The notes under the pieces were generated by a model. It did not search any database, had not been told where the DNA came from, and was given only the letters and a program-made list of their open reading frames with translations. The position numbers and the translations under genes are program-made. From JAWXBK01 sp034439975 (GTDB lineage: Bacteria > Pseudomonadota > Alphaproteobacteria > Dongiales > Dongiaceae), in NCBI GenBank assembly GCA_034439975.1, contig JAWXBK010000139.1, positions 1 to 61,995 of the forward strand: DNA of 61,995 bases, in the 5' to 3' direction. Position 1 is the stretch's first letter. Every line of letters starts with the position of its first letter. This document shows, in pieces, positions 8,627 to 16,861 of the stretch.

Positions 8627-9795
8627 CAGGCAGCCTCCCGCACGGCCTTGACCGCTTTCTCGGCGGCATCGGCGAGATCGGAGGCGGAGAGGATCGGCAG
8701 GCCCGACTCGGCGAGAATCTTCCTGCCGAGTTCGACATTGGTGCCTTCGAGCCGAACCACCAGCGGCGCCTTGAGGCTGAGTTCGCGCGCCGCCGCGACC
8801 ACGCCTTCGGCAATGATGTCGCAGCGCATGATGCCGCCGAAAATATTGACCAGGATGGTCTTCACGTTCGGGTCGGAGAGAATGATCTTGAATGCGGCCG
8901 TCACCCGTTCGCGCGTCGCCCCGCCGCCAACGTCGAGAAAGTTCGCCGGCTCGCCGCCATAGAGCTTGATGATATCCATCGTCGCCATCGCGAGCCCGGC
9001 GCCGTTGACCATGCAGCCAATATTGCCGTCGAGCTTCACGTAATTGAGCTCGTTTCGCGCGGCTTCGCGTTCGGCCGGATCTTCCTCGTCCTCATCGCGC
9101 AGTTCTGCCACCTCTTTGTGACGATAGAGCGCGTTGTCGTCGAAATTGATCTTGGCATCGAGCGCAACCACGTCGCCCGATTTGGTGATCATCAACGGGT
9201 TGAGTTCGATCACCGAGGCATCGAGATCGACGAACGCCTTGTAGATCGCGTCGATGAACCTGACCGCCTTCTTGACCTGGTCGCCTTCGAGATCCAGCGC
9301 GTACGCGATGCGTCGCGCGTGATGCGGCATGAGCCCGGTCGCCGGATCGATGGTCACTTTCAGGATCTTTTCGGGGTGATGGACCGCGACTTCCTCGATA
9401 TCCATACCGCCTTCCGTCGAGGCGATGACGGTGATGCGGCTGGTCGCGCGATCGATCAGAAGGCCGAGATACAGCTCGCGCGCGATGTCGCAACCTTCCT
9501 CGACATAGAGGCGGCCCACGACGCGCCCCTGCGGCCCGGTCTGTTTGGTGACCAGGGTTTTGCCGAGCAGTTCTTTGGCGATGGCGCGGACTTCGTCGAG
9601 CGACCGGGCGAGCTTGACGCCGCCCGCCTTGCCGCGGCCGCCGGCATGGATCTGGGCCTTCACGACCCAGATCGTGCCGCCCAGCTTTTTCGCGGCGTCG
9701 ACCGCCTCGTCGACGGTGAACGCAGGGTAACCGCGCGGAACGGCAACGCCGAAACGGGCGAGGAGTTCCTTCGCCTGGTACTCGTGAATATTCAT
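8626..9795 (-). CDS. sucC: Succinyl-CoA synthetase beta subunit
   Basis: Beta subunit of succinate-CoA ligase with an N-terminal ATP-grasp fold and a C-terminal ligase-CoA domain; 389 aa. Recognised by MNIHEYQAKELLARFGVAVP at the N-terminus, the nucleotide-binding QIHAGGRGKAGGVK segment, the metal-site ELNPLMIT, and the C-terminal GNIGCMVNGAGLAMATMD and NIFGGIMRCD signatures. No strong ribosome site is seen before the ATG. It follows the histone-like gene by 242 bases, and a candidate promoter lies in that gap. Confidence 0.97.
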   Translation of the reverse strand: MNIHEYQAKELLARFGVAVPRGYPAFTVDEAVDAAKKLGGTIWVVKAQIHAGGRGKAGGVKLARSLDEVRAIAKELLGKTLVTKQTGPQGRVVGRLYVEEGCDIARELYLGLLIDRATSRITVIASTEGGMDIEEVAVHHPEKILKVTIDPATGLMPHHARRIAYALDLEGDQVKKAVRFIDAIYKAFVDLDASVIELNPLMITKSGDVVALDAKINFDDNALYRHKEVAELRDEDEEDPAEREAARNELNYVKLDGNIGCMVNGAGLAMATMDIIKLYGGEPANFLDVGGGATRERVTAAFKIILSDPNVKTILVNIFGGIMRCDIIAEGVVAAARELSLKAPLVVRLEGTNVELGRKILAESGLPILSASDLADAAEKAVKAVREAA

Positions 9796-10037
9796 TGGTC
9801 GGCTTGCGCAATCGTGAATGTGCGGCGGCGGGCGGGCCTCCGCGAACGGAGGCTGAGCTTCAATCTAACAGCTTCAAGCCCGGGTTCAAGGCACGCCCCA
9901 CGAAAATCCGTGCCGTGACCCGCCCGCCGCCGACGCAAGCCGTGGATCGCATCAGCGCGCCGCCCGCGCAACGTCCGCCGCCCGAGGGCGGAGACTATGC
10001 GGAGCAGCGCGCTGAAAGGCGATCAGTAGACCGTTTC
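9796..10037. other. Intergenic region upstream of sucC with two small hairpins
   Basis: Gap of 242 bases between the histone-like gene and sucC, both on the minus strand. It holds a 7-bp hairpin with a CGAA loop at 9836-9853 (GCCTCCG pairing with CGGAGGC), a second GC stem at 9974-9992 (TCCGCC pairing with GGCGGA) about 45 bases beyond the end of the histone-like gene, and a candidate promoter at 9862-9889. The second hairpin could end mdh transcription but has no T run. Confidence 0.4.
9862..9889 (-). promoter_or_regulatory. Candidate promoter for sucCD-odhAB
   Basis: On the minus strand TTGAAC (9889-9884) and TAGATT (9867-9862) are separated by 16 bases and lie about 70 bases before the sucC start. 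They are a fair match to a sigma70-type promoter. Inference only; the operon may also be read through from mdh. Confidence 0.35.
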
Positions 10038-10355
10038 TTACTTCGCGCGACGGGTACGCGGCCGTGACTTCGCCTTGGCCGCTGCCGGCGCCGGGGCCGG
10101 GGCCGCCTTCTTGGCCCGACGCTTTGTCTTGCGCTTGGTCTTGCGCTTGGTCTTGCGCTTGGCTTTCGCTTTCGCTTTGGTCTTGCGCTTCGCCTTACGC
10201 TTCGTCTTCGCCTTGGTCTTCCGCTTGGCGACCTTCCGCTTCGCGGTCTTCCGCTTGGCCGACTTACGCTTGGCCTTCGCCTTGGACTTTGCCTTCCGCT
10301 TCGGTGCCGCGCGCTTCGCGGCGGCCCGGGCAGTCCGCTTCCCAGTCCTCTTCAT
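10038..10355 (-). CDS. Lys/Arg/Ala-rich histone H1-like protein
   Basis: Very basic protein of 105 aa made almost entirely of Lys, Arg, Ala and Thr, arranged as degenerate KRKT and KAKAKRK repeats, with an Ala/Pro stretch before the basic C-terminus. There is no globular domain, signal peptide or membrane segment. This composition resembles bacterial histone H1-like DNA-binding proteins and the basic tails of alphaproteobacterial nucleoid proteins, so nucleic-acid binding is the natural guess. Its ATG overlaps the mdh TGA by 4 bases (ATGA), indicating translational coupling to mdh. Function unproven. Confidence 0.75.
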   Translation of the reverse strand: MKRTGKRTARAAAKRAAPKRKAKSKAKAKRKSAKRKTAKRKVAKRKTKAKTKRKAKRKTKAKAKAKRKTKRKTKRKTKRRAKKAAPAPAPAAAKAKSRPRTRRAK

Positions 10356-11317
10356 CGTTTATCTCCTCTCTGAATTTTCCTCACCGTATCGATGAGGCCC
10401 CTTACGGCCGAGATCGACTTATCGAACATGGCCCGTTCGGACCTGTTCAAATCGATTTCGACCACTCTCTCTACGCCGCCAGCACCGATCACCACCGGCA
10501 CGCCGACATAGAGTCCTTTAACCCCGTACTCCCCGTTGAGCCAGGCAGCACAGGGTAACACGCGTTTCTTGTCCTTTAAAAAGGATTCAGCCATCGAGAT
10601 CGCTGCCGCAGCGGGCGCGTAGAAAGCTGAACCGGATTTCAGCAGCTCGACGATCTCCGCACCGCCGTCGCGCGTGCGCTGCACAATGGCATCGAGCTGT
10701 TCGTTGGTGAGCCACCCCTTCTTCACGAGATCGGGCAGCGGAATCCCGGCCACCGTCGAATAGCGGACCAGCGGCACCATGGTGTCGCCGTGCCCGCCGA
10801 GCACGAAGGCGGTCACGTCTTCGACCGACACCTTCATCGCCTCGGCCAGGAAATATCGGAACCGCGCGCTGTCGAGCACGCCGGCCATGCCGACGACCCG
10901 CGAATGCGGCAGGCCGCATGCCTCGCGCATCACCCACACCATCACATCGAGCGGGTTGGTGACGACGATGACGAATGCCTTGGGACAATGTTTCTTGATG
11001 GCGGCGCCGACCTTCGAAATCACTTCGGCATTCTTGCCGAGCAGGTCGTCCCGACTCATGCCGGGCTTACGCGGGAAGCCAGCGGTGACGATCACCACGT
11101 CGGCGCCCTTGATGGCCCGATAATCGTTGGCGCCGCCAATGACCGCATCGAAACCTGCGATCGGCGATGCCTGCACGATGTCGAGTGCTTTCCCCTGCGG
11201 CAGGCCATCGGCGATGTCGAACATGACGATGTCGCCGAGGTCTTTGAGACCGGCGAGCAGCGCCAGCGTGCCGCCGATATTTCCTGCACCGATCAGGGCG
11301 ATCTTCTTACGCGCCAT
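10352..11317 (-). CDS. mdh: Malate dehydrogenase
   Basis: NAD-dependent oxidation of malate to oxaloacetate; 321 aa of the LDH-like MDH type usual in alphaproteobacteria. The NAD-binding GAGNIGGTLA is at residues 10-19, the substrate arginine loop is FPRKPGMSRDDLL, and the catalytic His is in GGHGDTMVP (about residue 176). An in-frame ATG 39 bases upstream exists, but family members begin at MARKKIALIG, so I use 11317. The gene overlaps the histone-like gene by 4 bases. Confidence 0.97.
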   Translation of the reverse strand: MARKKIALIGAGNIGGTLALLAGLKDLGDIVMFDIADGLPQGKALDIVQASPIAGFDAVIGGANDYRAIKGADVVIVTAGFPRKPGMSRDDLLGKNAEVISKVGAAIKKHCPKAFVIVVTNPLDVMVWVMREACGLPHSRVVGMAGVLDSARFRYFLAEAMKVSVEDVTAFVLGGHGDTMVPLVRYSTVAGIPLPDLVKKGWLTNEQLDAIVQRTRDGGAEIVELLKSGSAFYAPAAAAISMAESFLKDKKRVLPCAAWLNGEYGVKGLYVGVPVVIGAGGVERVVEIDLNRSERAMFDKSISAVRGLIDTVRKIQRGDKR

Positions 11318-11411
11318 CCCCGTTTCGATCCGCCGTTCGGCCCCATGTCCGGTCACGTACCGGCCGTTCGTTTCATGGCCGCGCAGGGTGGTTACCCCAT
11401 ACCGCCGCCAT

Positions 11412-11476
11412 ACTAGGTCTAGTGTTACTACTCCTTTTCAACCCCCAGAGCAAGTGTGGGGATAATAAAATGTCAA
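11412..11476 (-). promoter_or_regulatory. Candidate mdh promoter/operator region
   Basis: AT-richer patch between zapE and mdh. On the minus strand it has a perfect TTGACA (11476-11471), though without a good -10 at the normal distance, then a second TTGAAA (11441-11436). An inverted repeat ACTAG-GT-CTAGT lies at 11412-11423. The combination suggests an mdh promoter with an operator; the exact -10 is unclear. Confidence 0.3.
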
Positions 11477-11479
11477 GAA

Positions 11480-12655
11480 CTATCGCTGGTGATGCCGGGC
11501 GACATACTCGGCCGAGCGCATTTCGATCAGCCGCGAGGCGGTGCGGCGGTATGTGGCGGCGACATCGCGCGCGCGACAGAGCCCGTCCGGCTCGGCTTCT
11601 GCACTCATCACCAGCAGCGTCCGATGTTCGTACAGCGCATCGATCAGGGCCACGAAACGCAGCGCTTCATTGCGTTCCTCGTCGCCCATGACCGGCACGT
11701 CTTCGAGCAACAGCGTGTGAAAATTGGCGGCCAACGCCAGGTAATCCGCGGCACCGAGATTCTGCCGGCAGAGCGCATCGAAACCAAACCAGGCGACGCC
11801 TTCGGCGGCGCGCGGCACGAATAACACCCGTCCCAGAAACTCGATCGACACCGCCTTCGGTTCGGCCCGATCGGTCAGCAGCGCGAAAATTTCGCGCAAC
11901 TGCGCCGCCGCCCGCTCGTCATGCGGCACGAAGTAAACCGGCTGGCCGGCAACGCGGATCCGGCGCCAGTCGGTGCCCCGGCCGATATCGACGAGGTCGA
12001 GATGCGCCTCGATCAGGGCGATGAACGGCAGGAACCGCTCGCGCTGCAGCCCGCCTTCGTAGAGCCGCTGTGGCGCCCGGTTCGAGGTCGCGACGATCAC
12101 CACGCCGCGCCCGATCAGCGCTTCGAACAGCCGGCCCAGCAGCATGGCATCGGCGATGTTCGTGACCTGAAATTCGTCGAAACAGAGCAGCGTCGCATCG
12201 GCCGCGACCGCTTCGGCGATCGGCGGTACCGGATCGCCCTGATGGCTCTGCCGCCATGCGTGGATCCGTCCATGGACCTCCTGCATGAAGGCGAGAAAAT
12301 GCACCCGGCGCTTGGCCGCGACCGGCGCATCGGCGAAGAACATATCCATCAGCATCGACTTGCCGCACCCGACGTCGCCGACGAGATAGATGCCGCGCGG
12401 CGCCGAATCGGGTGGACCGGACGCGACGGCGTCGCGTCCGAAAAGCCGACCGAGAAACGACCCGCGAGGCCGCGCCGGCACGTAATCGGCCAGCGCCTCG
12501 TGCAGGGCCTGCAGCCGCGCGACCGCCTGCGTCTGTGCGGGATCGGGTTGGATCAGGTCGGCTGCGATGCGCGCCGCATAGGCCGCGCGCGGGCCATTGG
12601 CGACGGCGCTTCCGGCGACATCACTCGCGGCAGCTTCGGTCGGCCGATCGTTCAT
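11480..12655 (-). CDS. zapE: Cell division protein ZapE/AFG1-like ATPase
   Basis: AFG1-family P-loop ATPase, 391 aa. The Walker A motif is GDVGCGKSMLMD and the Walker B/sensor region is LLCFDEFQVTNIADAMLLGRLF, both typical of the family, with FVATSNRAP-like VIVATSNRAPQRLYEGG further on. In bacteria the family is linked to Z-ring stability under stress and, in mitochondria, to respiratory complex quality control, so its place between sdh and mdh fits. About 40 N-terminal residues are low complexity. Confidence 0.9.
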   Translation of the reverse strand: MNDRPTEAAASDVAGSAVANGPRAAYAARIAADLIQPDPAQTQAVARLQALHEALADYVPARPRGSFLGRLFGRDAVASGPPDSAPRGIYLVGDVGCGKSMLMDMFFADAPVAAKRRVHFLAFMQEVHGRIHAWRQSHQGDPVPPIAEAVAADATLLCFDEFQVTNIADAMLLGRLFEALIGRGVVIVATSNRAPQRLYEGGLQRERFLPFIALIEAHLDLVDIGRGTDWRRIRVAGQPVYFVPHDERAAAQLREIFALLTDRAEPKAVSIEFLGRVLFVPRAAEGVAWFGFDALCRQNLGAADYLALAANFHTLLLEDVPVMGDEERNEALRFVALIDALYEHRTLLVMSAEAEPDGLCRARDVAATYRRTASRLIEMRSAEYVARHHQR

Positions 12656-12756
12656 CGCATCTCCGGTTTTGGTATTTCCGTCCGCAGCGATAGCATGACC
12701 CCGCGATAGTATAGGCGCCGTGAAACGGGAGAGCAGCCCGAACGAGGAGAGCGATC

Positions 12757-12963
12757 ATGGACGACGATGTCTTCAATATGGGCCTGCGCCAGTTCCTGAA
12801 GCAGGTCGGCGTGACCTCGCAGCGCGCGCTCGAGGAGGCCGTGCGCCAGGCTGAGGACGACGGCAAACTGGCCGGTCAGAAGAAGGTCCGCGCTCGGATG
12901 GTGCTGACGGTCGATTCGATCGGCCTCGAACATGTCGTCGAGGACGATATCAAGCTGGCGTGA
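12757..12963 (+). CDS. DUF6494 family small protein
   Basis: Small 68 aa protein that I recognise from its N-terminus (MDDDVFNMGLRQFLKQVGVTSQ) as DUF6494, a family of unknown function in Proteobacteria. It is acidic and mostly helical in appearance, with no signal peptide or cysteine. A GAGGAG ribosome site lies 7-8 bases before the ATG. It is divergent from zapE and followed by a palindromic repeat. Confidence 0.8.
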   Translation: MDDDVFNMGLRQFLKQVGVTSQRALEEAVRQAEDDGKLAGQKKVRARMVLTVDSIGLEHVVEDDIKLA

Positions 12964-12990
12964 GCAGGCTGCTGCGATCCACCACTCGTC

Positions 12991-13100
12991 CGTCATCGCC
13001 GGGCTTGACCCGGCGATCCATCATGCCGATGCACCGGCATTGCAGAACGAAGATGGTGTGAGCGGGTCGGTGGATGCCCGGGTCAAGCCCGGGCATGACG
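12991..13100. repeat. Composite REP-like palindrome (copy 1)
   Basis: Two related palindromic units in inverted orientation. The first (12991-13020) folds as ATCGCCGGG/CCCGGCGAT around a CTTGA loop; the second (13071-13100) folds as ATGCCCGGG/CCCGGGCAT around TCAAG. About 50 bases separate them. The same pair recurs at 53599-53692 and 56685-56824. It lies between DUF6494 and the convergent sdhB. Confidence 0.8.
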
Positions 13101-13132
13101 ATTGGAAAAACGGATGCGCCCCAACGCGCCGC

Positions 13133-13909
13133 CTAGCGCCGTACGACCATCAGCTTCTTGATCTCGGCGATCGCCTTGGCCGGATTGAGGCTCTTCGGGC
13201 AGGTCTTGGTGCAGTTCATGATGGTGTGGCAGCGATAGAGCCGGAACGGGTCTTCGAGATTGTCGAGCCGCTCGCCGGTATGTTCGTCGCGGCTGTCGGC
13301 GATCCAGCGATAGGCCTGCAGCAGGATCGCAGGGCCCAGATAGCGATCGTCGTTCCACCAGTAGCTCGGGCAGGCCGTCTGGCAGCAGAAGCAGAGGATG
13401 CATTCCCAGAGCCCGTCGAGCTTCGCGCGCTCTTCCGGCGACTGCAGCCGCTCGCGCGCGGGTGCCGCCGTCTCGGTCTTGAGCCAGGGCTCGATCGAGG
13501 CGAGCTGGGCATAGGCGGTGCTGAGATCGGGCACCAGGTCCTTCACGACCGGCCGGTGCGGCAGCGGATAGATGCGCACCTCGCCCTTCACCGCGCGCGT
13601 ATGCATGGTGCAGGCAAGCGTGTTGGTGCCGTCGATATTCATCGCGCAGGAGCCGCACACACCCTCACGGCAGGAGCGCCGGAAGGTGAGCGTCGCGTCG
13701 ATCTCGTTCTTGATCTTGATGAGCGCGTCGAGAACCATCGGGCCGCATTGCGCGAGATCGACCTCGTAACTGTCGATGCGCGGGTTCTCGGCCGTATCCG
13801 GGTCCCAGCGATAGATCTTGAAGACGCGCATTTCGGTCGCGCCCGCTTCGGCGGGAAAACGCTTGCCGGGCTTTACCTTGGAATTGGCAGGGAGCGTTAA
13901 TTGGGCCAT
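13133..13909 (-). CDS. sdhB: Succinate dehydrogenase iron-sulfur subunit
   Basis: Carries electrons from the flavin subunit to quinone through [2Fe-2S], [4Fe-4S] and [3Fe-4S] clusters. 258 aa. The 2Fe-2S ligands are in SCREGVCGSCAMNIDG with a later Cys in TLACTMHT. The cluster domain shows ECILCFCCQTACPSYWW and CHTIMNCTKTCPKSLNPAKAI. It is the last sdh gene, 11 bases after the small acidic gene. Confidence 0.97.
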   Translation of the reverse strand: MAQLTLPANSKVKPGKRFPAEAGATEMRVFKIYRWDPDTAENPRIDSYEVDLAQCGPMVLDALIKIKNEIDATLTFRRSCREGVCGSCAMNIDGTNTLACTMHTRAVKGEVRIYPLPHRPVVKDLVPDLSTAYAQLASIEPWLKTETAAPARERLQSPEERAKLDGLWECILCFCCQTACPSYWWNDDRYLGPAILLQAYRWIADSRDEHTGERLDNLEDPFRLYRCHTIMNCTKTCPKSLNPAKAIAEIKKLMVVRR

Positions 13910-13920
13910 GGGTCTATTTC

Positions 13921-14157
13921 TTACTCGTCATCGCAGGACCATTCCTCGAGCACCGACCAGCACTCTTCGTCGTCGCTATCGAAACCTTCCCAGCGGGAAA
14001 GCTGGATAAATTCGAACCGTCCGGCCTTGGCAACGGCATTCATCCGGTCGGTCAGTTCGCGCAGATCGTCGGAAAACTCGACCACGTCAGGTTCGTCTTC
14101 GGATTCCTCGTCAAACCAGCATTCGAGACAAAACCGGCCATCCGTGGAATTGATCAT
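13921..14157 (-). CDS. Small acidic Cys-containing protein within the sdh operon
   Basis: Protein of 78 aa that I do not recognise. It is strongly acidic (runs of Asp/Glu near residues 17-31 and at the C-terminus) and contains four Cys: a CxxC at 10-13 and Cys66 and Cys75 near the end. It has no signal peptide or membrane segment. It fits tightly between sdhA (21 bases before) and sdhB (11 bases after) on the same strand, so it is almost certainly co-transcribed. The four Cys could bind a metal, and a role as an assembly or cluster factor for SdhB is an inference from position only. Confidence 0.65.
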   Translation of the reverse strand: MINSTDGRFCLECWFDEESEDEPDVVEFSDDLRELTDRMNAVAKAGRFEFIQLSRWEGFDSDDEECWSVLEEWSCDDE

Positions 14158-14178
14158 CGGCCGCTCTCGGATTGCCCG

Positions 14179-16014
14179 TTAATACACCCGTTTCTTCGGC
14201 GGGAAGGATTGCACGTCGTTCGACAGCGGATTGAGATGCACCGGGCGGTATTCGATCGGCATGGTGCCCTGCTCGTCCAGCCGCACGATCGTGTGCTTCA
14301 GCCAGTTGTCGTCGTCGCGCTCGGGATGGTCTTCGCGGGCATGCGCGCCGCGGGTTTCGGTGCGGTTGCGCGCCGATTCGAGCGAGACCATCGCCTGCGC
14401 CATGAGATTGTCGAGCTCGAGCGTTTCGACCAGGTCCGAATTCCAGATCATCGAACGGTCGGTGACGCGGATATCGGCGCGCTGGCCCCAGAGCGCGCGC
14501 AACCGCGCCATGCCGCCATCGAGCGTTTCCTGGGTGCGGAAGACCGCGCAATCGACCTGCATCAGCTTCTGCATGTCGAGCCGGAGCTTCGCCGTCGGCG
14601 TGCCGCCGCTCGCATGACGCAGGCGGTCGAACCGCGCCAAAGCCGGCTCGGCCGAATCTTTCGGCAGCGGTCGCAGCGCCTCGCCCGGCGTTACCAGTTC
14701 AGCGGCGCGGATCGCGGCGGCACGGCCGAACACCACGAGATCGAGCAGCGAGTTGGATCCCAGCCGGTTAGCGCCATGGACCGAAACGCAGGCCGCCTCC
14801 CCGATCGCCATCAGGCCCGGCACCACCGCATCGGGATCGCCGTTCTTCGGGGCGACCACCTCGCCGCGATGGTTGGTCGGAATGCCGCCCATATTGTAAT
14901 GGCAGGTCGGCAGCACCGGGATCGGTTCGCGCGTCACCTCGACGCCGGCGAAGATTTTTGCCGTCTCGGAAATGCCCGGCAGGCGCTCGTGCAGCACCTT
15001 GGGATCGAGATGTTCGAGATGCAGATGGATATGGTCCTTGAGCGGGCCGCAGCCGCGCCCCTCGCGAATCTCGATCGTCATCGCGCGGCTGACGACGTCG
15101 CGCGAGGCGAGATCCTTCGCATGCGGCGCATAGCGTTCCATGAAACGCTCGCCGGCCGCATTCGTCAGATAGCCGCCCTCGCCGCGCGCACCCTCGGTGA
15201 TGAGGCAGCCGGCGCCGTAGATGCCTGTCGGATGGAACTGGATGAACTCCATGTCCTGCAGCGGCAGCCCGGCGCGCAGCAGCATCGCATTGCCGTCACC
15301 GGTGCAGGTATGCGCCGAGGTGCAGGAGAAATAGACCCGCCCGTAGCCGCCGGTCGCCAGCACCACGAGCTGCGCATTGAACCGGTGGATCGTGCCGTCC
15401 TCGAGATTCCACGCGATCAGGCCGCGGCAATGCCCGGCCTCGTCCATGATCAGGTCGATCGCGAAATACTCGATGAAGAACTCGGCCCTGTGCTTGAGCG
15501 CCTGCTGGTAAAGCGTGTGCAGGATTGCGTGCCCGGTGCGGTCGGCCGCGGCGCAGGTGCGTTGTGCGATGCCTTCGCCGAACCTGGTCGTCATGCCGCC
15601 GAACGGCCGCTGATAGATCTTGCCTTCGGCGGTGCGGCTGAACGGCACGCCATAATGTTCGAGCTCGATGATCGCCGGCATCGCCTCGCGCACCATGTAC
15701 TCGATCGCGTCCTGGTCGCCGAGCCAGTCGGAGCCCTTGACCGTGTCGTACATATGCCATCGCCAGTCGTCTTCGCCCATATTGCCGAGCGCGGCGGCGA
15801 TGCCGCCCTGGGCTGCAACCGTGTGGCTGCGCGTCGGGAAGACCTTGGTGACGCAGGCGGTGCGCAATCCCTTCTGCGCCATGCCGAAAGTCGCGCGCAG
15901 GCCCGCACCGCCGGCACCGACCACCACAACATCGTAATCGTGATCGACGATGCGGTAGGCGTCGCCATTAATACGAGGCGCCCCGGCTTCGGTCGATGAT
16001 GCTGTGGTGGCCAT
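14179..16014 (-). CDS. sdhA: Succinate dehydrogenase flavoprotein subunit
   Basis: Oxidises succinate to fumarate with covalently bound FAD; 611 aa. The FAD fold is VVVVGAGGAGLRA, the covalent-FAD histidine is in SHTVAAQGGIAAALGN, the substrate region contains FHPTGIYGAGCLITEGARGEGG, and the C-terminal part shows GANRLGSNSLLDLVVFGR. The open frame extends upstream to 16230 but that part overlaps sdhD; the ATG at 16014 leaves 5 bases after sdhD and fits the family. Confidence 0.97.
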   Translation of the reverse strand: MATTASSTEAGAPRINGDAYRIVDHDYDVVVVGAGGAGLRATFGMAQKGLRTACVTKVFPTRSHTVAAQGGIAAALGNMGEDDWRWHMYDTVKGSDWLGDQDAIEYMVREAMPAIIELEHYGVPFSRTAEGKIYQRPFGGMTTRFGEGIAQRTCAAADRTGHAILHTLYQQALKHRAEFFIEYFAIDLIMDEAGHCRGLIAWNLEDGTIHRFNAQLVVLATGGYGRVYFSCTSAHTCTGDGNAMLLRAGLPLQDMEFIQFHPTGIYGAGCLITEGARGEGGYLTNAAGERFMERYAPHAKDLASRDVVSRAMTIEIREGRGCGPLKDHIHLHLEHLDPKVLHERLPGISETAKIFAGVEVTREPIPVLPTCHYNMGGIPTNHRGEVVAPKNGDPDAVVPGLMAIGEAACVSVHGANRLGSNSLLDLVVFGRAAAIRAAELVTPGEALRPLPKDSAEPALARFDRLRHASGGTPTAKLRLDMQKLMQVDCAVFRTQETLDGGMARLRALWGQRADIRVTDRSMIWNSDLVETLELDNLMAQAMVSLESARNRTETRGAHAREDHPERDDDNWLKHTIVRLDEQGTMPIEYRPVHLNPLSNDVQSFPPKKRVY

Positions 16015-16019
16015 GATCG

Positions 16020-16403
16020 CTAGTTTCCAAACGCGATGGTGAAAAGCGCGATCGCGCCGGTCAGCGCCAGCGCGATGCAGCCGAACTTGACCAGCAGGAT
16101 GAGCGCGAGCCGCAGGCCTTCGCCATGCACATAGTCTTCGATTATGACCTGCAGACCGAGTGCGAGATGCCAGAGCCCGGCACCGAGCAGGAGCAGAAAC
16201 AAACCGAACGTCAGCGGATGGCCGAGCCACGCGATAACCGCCTGATGATCGGCACCGCTATGCGCGATGAGCCCGATCAGGAACCAGACCAGCAGCGGCA
16301 CCAGGGCAACCGCCGTGACGCGCTGCAGCCACCAATGCTGCACGCCTTCCTTGGCCGAACCGAGGCCGCGGACGCGCCCCAGTTCGCTGCGCAGGCCGCG
16401 CAT
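16020..16403 (-). CDS. sdhD: Succinate dehydrogenase membrane anchor subunit
   Basis: Hydrophobic anchor of complex II, 127 aa with three membrane segments. After the N-terminal GSAKEGVQHWWLQRVTA motif the helices run roughly at residues 30-47, 64-87 and 100-124. The heme/quinone region GLWHLALGLQVIIEDYVH is conserved in the family. Its ATG shares one base with the sdhC stop (TGATG). Confidence 0.93.
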   Translation of the reverse strand: MRGLRSELGRVRGLGSAKEGVQHWWLQRVTAVALVPLLVWFLIGLIAHSGADHQAVIAWLGHPLTFGLFLLLLGAGLWHLALGLQVIIEDYVHGEGLRLALILLVKFGCIALALTGAIALFTIAFGN

Positions 16404-16861
16404 CAGAAACCACCCCGCGCGGCGATGCCGGCGATCCAGATCGCAATCGTGAGAACGATCGTGCCGCCGACGACCAGTTTGCCCGAGAGATAGACCGCAT
16501 CGAGTTCGAGGCCGTGACCGGTATCCCAGACCAAATGCCGGATACCGTTCAGCAGGTGATAGAGGAGGCAGAATGTGAAGGCGAACAGCAGCACGCGGCC
16601 GAGGATCGAACCGGCCAGCGCCTGCATGCAGGCGAAGGCTTCGGGCCCGTAGGCCGCCGCGACCAGCCACACGACCAGAGCGACCGCACCCGCGCCCAGC
16701 ACGATGCCGGTGATGCGATGCGATATCGACAGGACCGTGGTGAGTTGCGGCCGATAGATCTGCAGATGCGGTGAGAGCGGCCGCGCCGGATGGTGCGCCG
16801 GTGGCTGCGCCGGATCCGATGGAATGGACCGATCGTTCTCGTCGCGGCCGTCCGCGCCCAT
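16403..16861 (-). CDS. sdhC: Succinate dehydrogenase cytochrome b556 subunit
   Basis: Second membrane anchor of complex II, 152 aa. After a Pro-rich N-terminus comes the signature RPLSPHLQIYRPQLTTVLSI, then SHRITG with the quinone-site Ser/Arg, and the heme histidine in LLYHLLNGIRHLVWDTG. There are three membrane segments. First gene of sdhCDA-x-B; a promoter candidate lies about 40 bases upstream. Confidence 0.95.
   Translation of the reverse strand: MGADGRDENDRSIPSDPAQPPAHHPARPLSPHLQIYRPQLTTVLSISHRITGIVLGAGAVALVVWLVAAAYGPEAFACMQALAGSILGRVLLFAFTFCLLYHLLNGIRHLVWDTGHGLELDAVYLSGKLVVGGTIVLTIAIWIAGIAARGGF

Noticed and set aside
16015..16230. N-terminal extension of SdhA
   Set aside because: Overlaps sdhD in another frame and has Arg-rich composition; the family start is the ATG at 16014.
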